From the NCBI GenBank assembly GCA_003164045.1, contig PLRU01000074.1, forward strand, positions 1 through 33,256: a stretch of DNA of 33,256 nucleotides. Direction: 5' to 3'. Every line of letters begins with the position of its first letter. Positions within the stretch are counted from its first letter, which is position 1. Of the stretch, positions 32,592-33,256 are shown one piece after another. A program made the position numbers and the translations under genes. The stretch comes from Candidatus Lustribacter telmatis (lineage in GTDB: Bacteria > Vulcanimicrobiota > Vulcanimicrobiia > Vulcanimicrobiales > Vulcanimicrobiaceae). The notes under the pieces were generated by a model. That model saw nothing but the letters and a program-made list of their open reading frames with translations. It was not told the DNA's origin and ran no database searches.

Positions 32592-33181
32592 ATGGACACG
32601 TATTTTGCACGGCGCGCAAGGCAACGACCGCTAGATCGACTTCAACACGAGTTCGTGGCGGGATCTTTGCTTGGTGACGGCACCCTGCTCAGAACGACCG
32701 CGGGCTGGTGTTTTAGAGTCCATCACGGCCTTTCGCAACAATGGTACGTCGAGTACAAATACAAGTTTCTCGAGCCATACGTGCAGTCGCCGCCACGCCG
32801 CAGCGGCAACGGATACTACTTTCGGACGGTTACGCACCCAGAGTTCTCGACGTACCGAGAGCACTTTTACCGGTCCAATCAAAAGATCGTTCCAATCGAG
32901 TTTCAGCGCGAACGGATGACCGGGCTTGGCCTAGCAATTTGGCTCATGGACGACGGGAGCGCGGACGGTCGCGCGGTGCGCTTAAACACGCAATCGTTCT
33001 CGCATACGGAGAACCTCGCGCTGGCGACGCTCTTACGGGAAATGTTCCGTCTCGAAACACGTGTAAACCGCGACAAGGACGGATTCAGGCTTCGGATTGC
33101 CACTGCCAGCCGTATAGTCGGCTAATCGACCTCGTTGAACCGCACATGTGCCCGCAAATGGCCTATAAGCTATCGTCTTGA
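32592..33181 (+). pseudogene. free-standing LAGLIDADG homing endonuclease, frameshifted near the 3' end
   Basis: The frame from 32592 (177 residues to a stop at 33125) carries two LAGLIDADG-like helices: EFVAGSLLGDG, with Asp29, and GLAIWLMDDGS, with Asp121, each supplying a catalytic acid. Between them, QQWYVEYKYKFLEPYV resembles the family's conserved core. The frame ends early at RIATASRIVG. The usual family ending, about SRLIDLVEPHMCPQMAYKLSS, is present in the -1 frame from about 33114 to the stop at 33181. A single missing base near 33105-33116 would join the two into a protein of about 196 residues. No slippery heptamer is seen, so decay or a sequencing error is more likely than programmed shifting. 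The coding style is less GC-rich than the neighbours, fitting a mobile gene. It might still make a truncated protein. Confidence 0.75.
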
Positions 33182-33212
33182 GCCTCCACTGCAGCGGCCG
33201 GCAAATACGAAG

Positions 33213-33243
33213 AGGCCGCTCGATCGTTGCCGATCGGCGGCCT
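33213..33243 (+). terminator. long hairpin downstream of the endonuclease gene
   Basis: AGGCCGC (33213-33219) and CGATCG (33221-33226) pair with CGATCG (33231-33236) and GCGGCCT (33237-33243) around a TTGC loop, leaving one bulged T at 33220. A 13-bp stem followed by TTCATTC is compatible with an intrinsic terminator with a weak T-tract. Confidence 0.55.
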
Positions 33244-33256
33244 TCATTCGGTTAGT

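Noticed and set aside
32592..33181. An intein or group I intron hosting the endonuclease
   Set aside because: The upstream ROK gene ends normally with its own hairpin, and no intein splice-junction residues or intron core are recognisable around the gene.

Overview
The window is a gene-dense stretch of a high-GC bacterial chromosome, with intergenic gaps always under 300 bases. Every large reading frame has bacterial-type starts (ATG, GTG or TTG), and many genes are joined by ATGA-type overlaps. The combination of a PHP-bearing DnaE overlapping hisZ-hisG-hisD, an ftsQ-ftsA-ftsZ block with no mur genes, and a succinate dehydrogenase of the SdhABE type fits an uncultivated soil-type lineage. 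Candidate phylum Eremiobacterota (WPS-2) is my best guess, but this is inference from gene content and style, not a placement.

Layout. Positions 1-1138 hold the first codons of a probable molybdenum-hydroxylase iron-sulfur subunit and a secreted c-type cytochrome (both minus), then a divergent Nudix CoA-pyrophosphatase-like gene. Positions 1186-3846 carry an exported M16 zinc protease (minus). Divergent from it are an S9 serine peptidase (3900-5810) and, coupled by a stop/start overlap, a very unusual 1281-residue protein that joins a 12-helix APC amino-acid permease to a GH35-like beta-galactosidase (5807-9652). A tRNA-Leu(CAA) follows at 9659-9741. Downstream of it is a short, compositionally different segment with a DUF805 membrane protein and a tRNA 3'-end-like remnant (about 10529-10554), suggestive of an old insertion next to the tRNA.

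Positions 10650-13273 contain a methyltransferase-like protein with a long Pro/Ala-rich tail, a small membrane protein, an FmdB zinc ribbon with a clear promoter, and an SRPBCC protein. Positions 13354-26913 form one long minus-strand series: degenerate GGDEF protein, dnaE, hisZ, hisG, hisD, Cof-type HAD phosphatase, ftsQ, ftsA, ftsZ and an M20 amidohydrolase. It ties replication, histidine synthesis and cell division together in the same direction.

Positions 27073-30663 (plus) encode a three-gene succinate:quinone oxidoreductase of the SdhE (heterodisulfide-reductase-like) type, ended by a strong intrinsic terminator. The window closes with an unknown membrane-anchored protein, a 34-residue membrane miniprotein with an excellent ribosome binding site, an atypical ROK-family protein, and a free-standing LAGLIDADG homing endonuclease gene broken by a frameshift near its 3' end.

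The best candidates for something new are the permease-glycosidase fusion, in which a thirteenth hydrophobic segment would carry the enzyme across the membrane, and a compound hairpin that recurs at 1144-1166 and 16985-17007.
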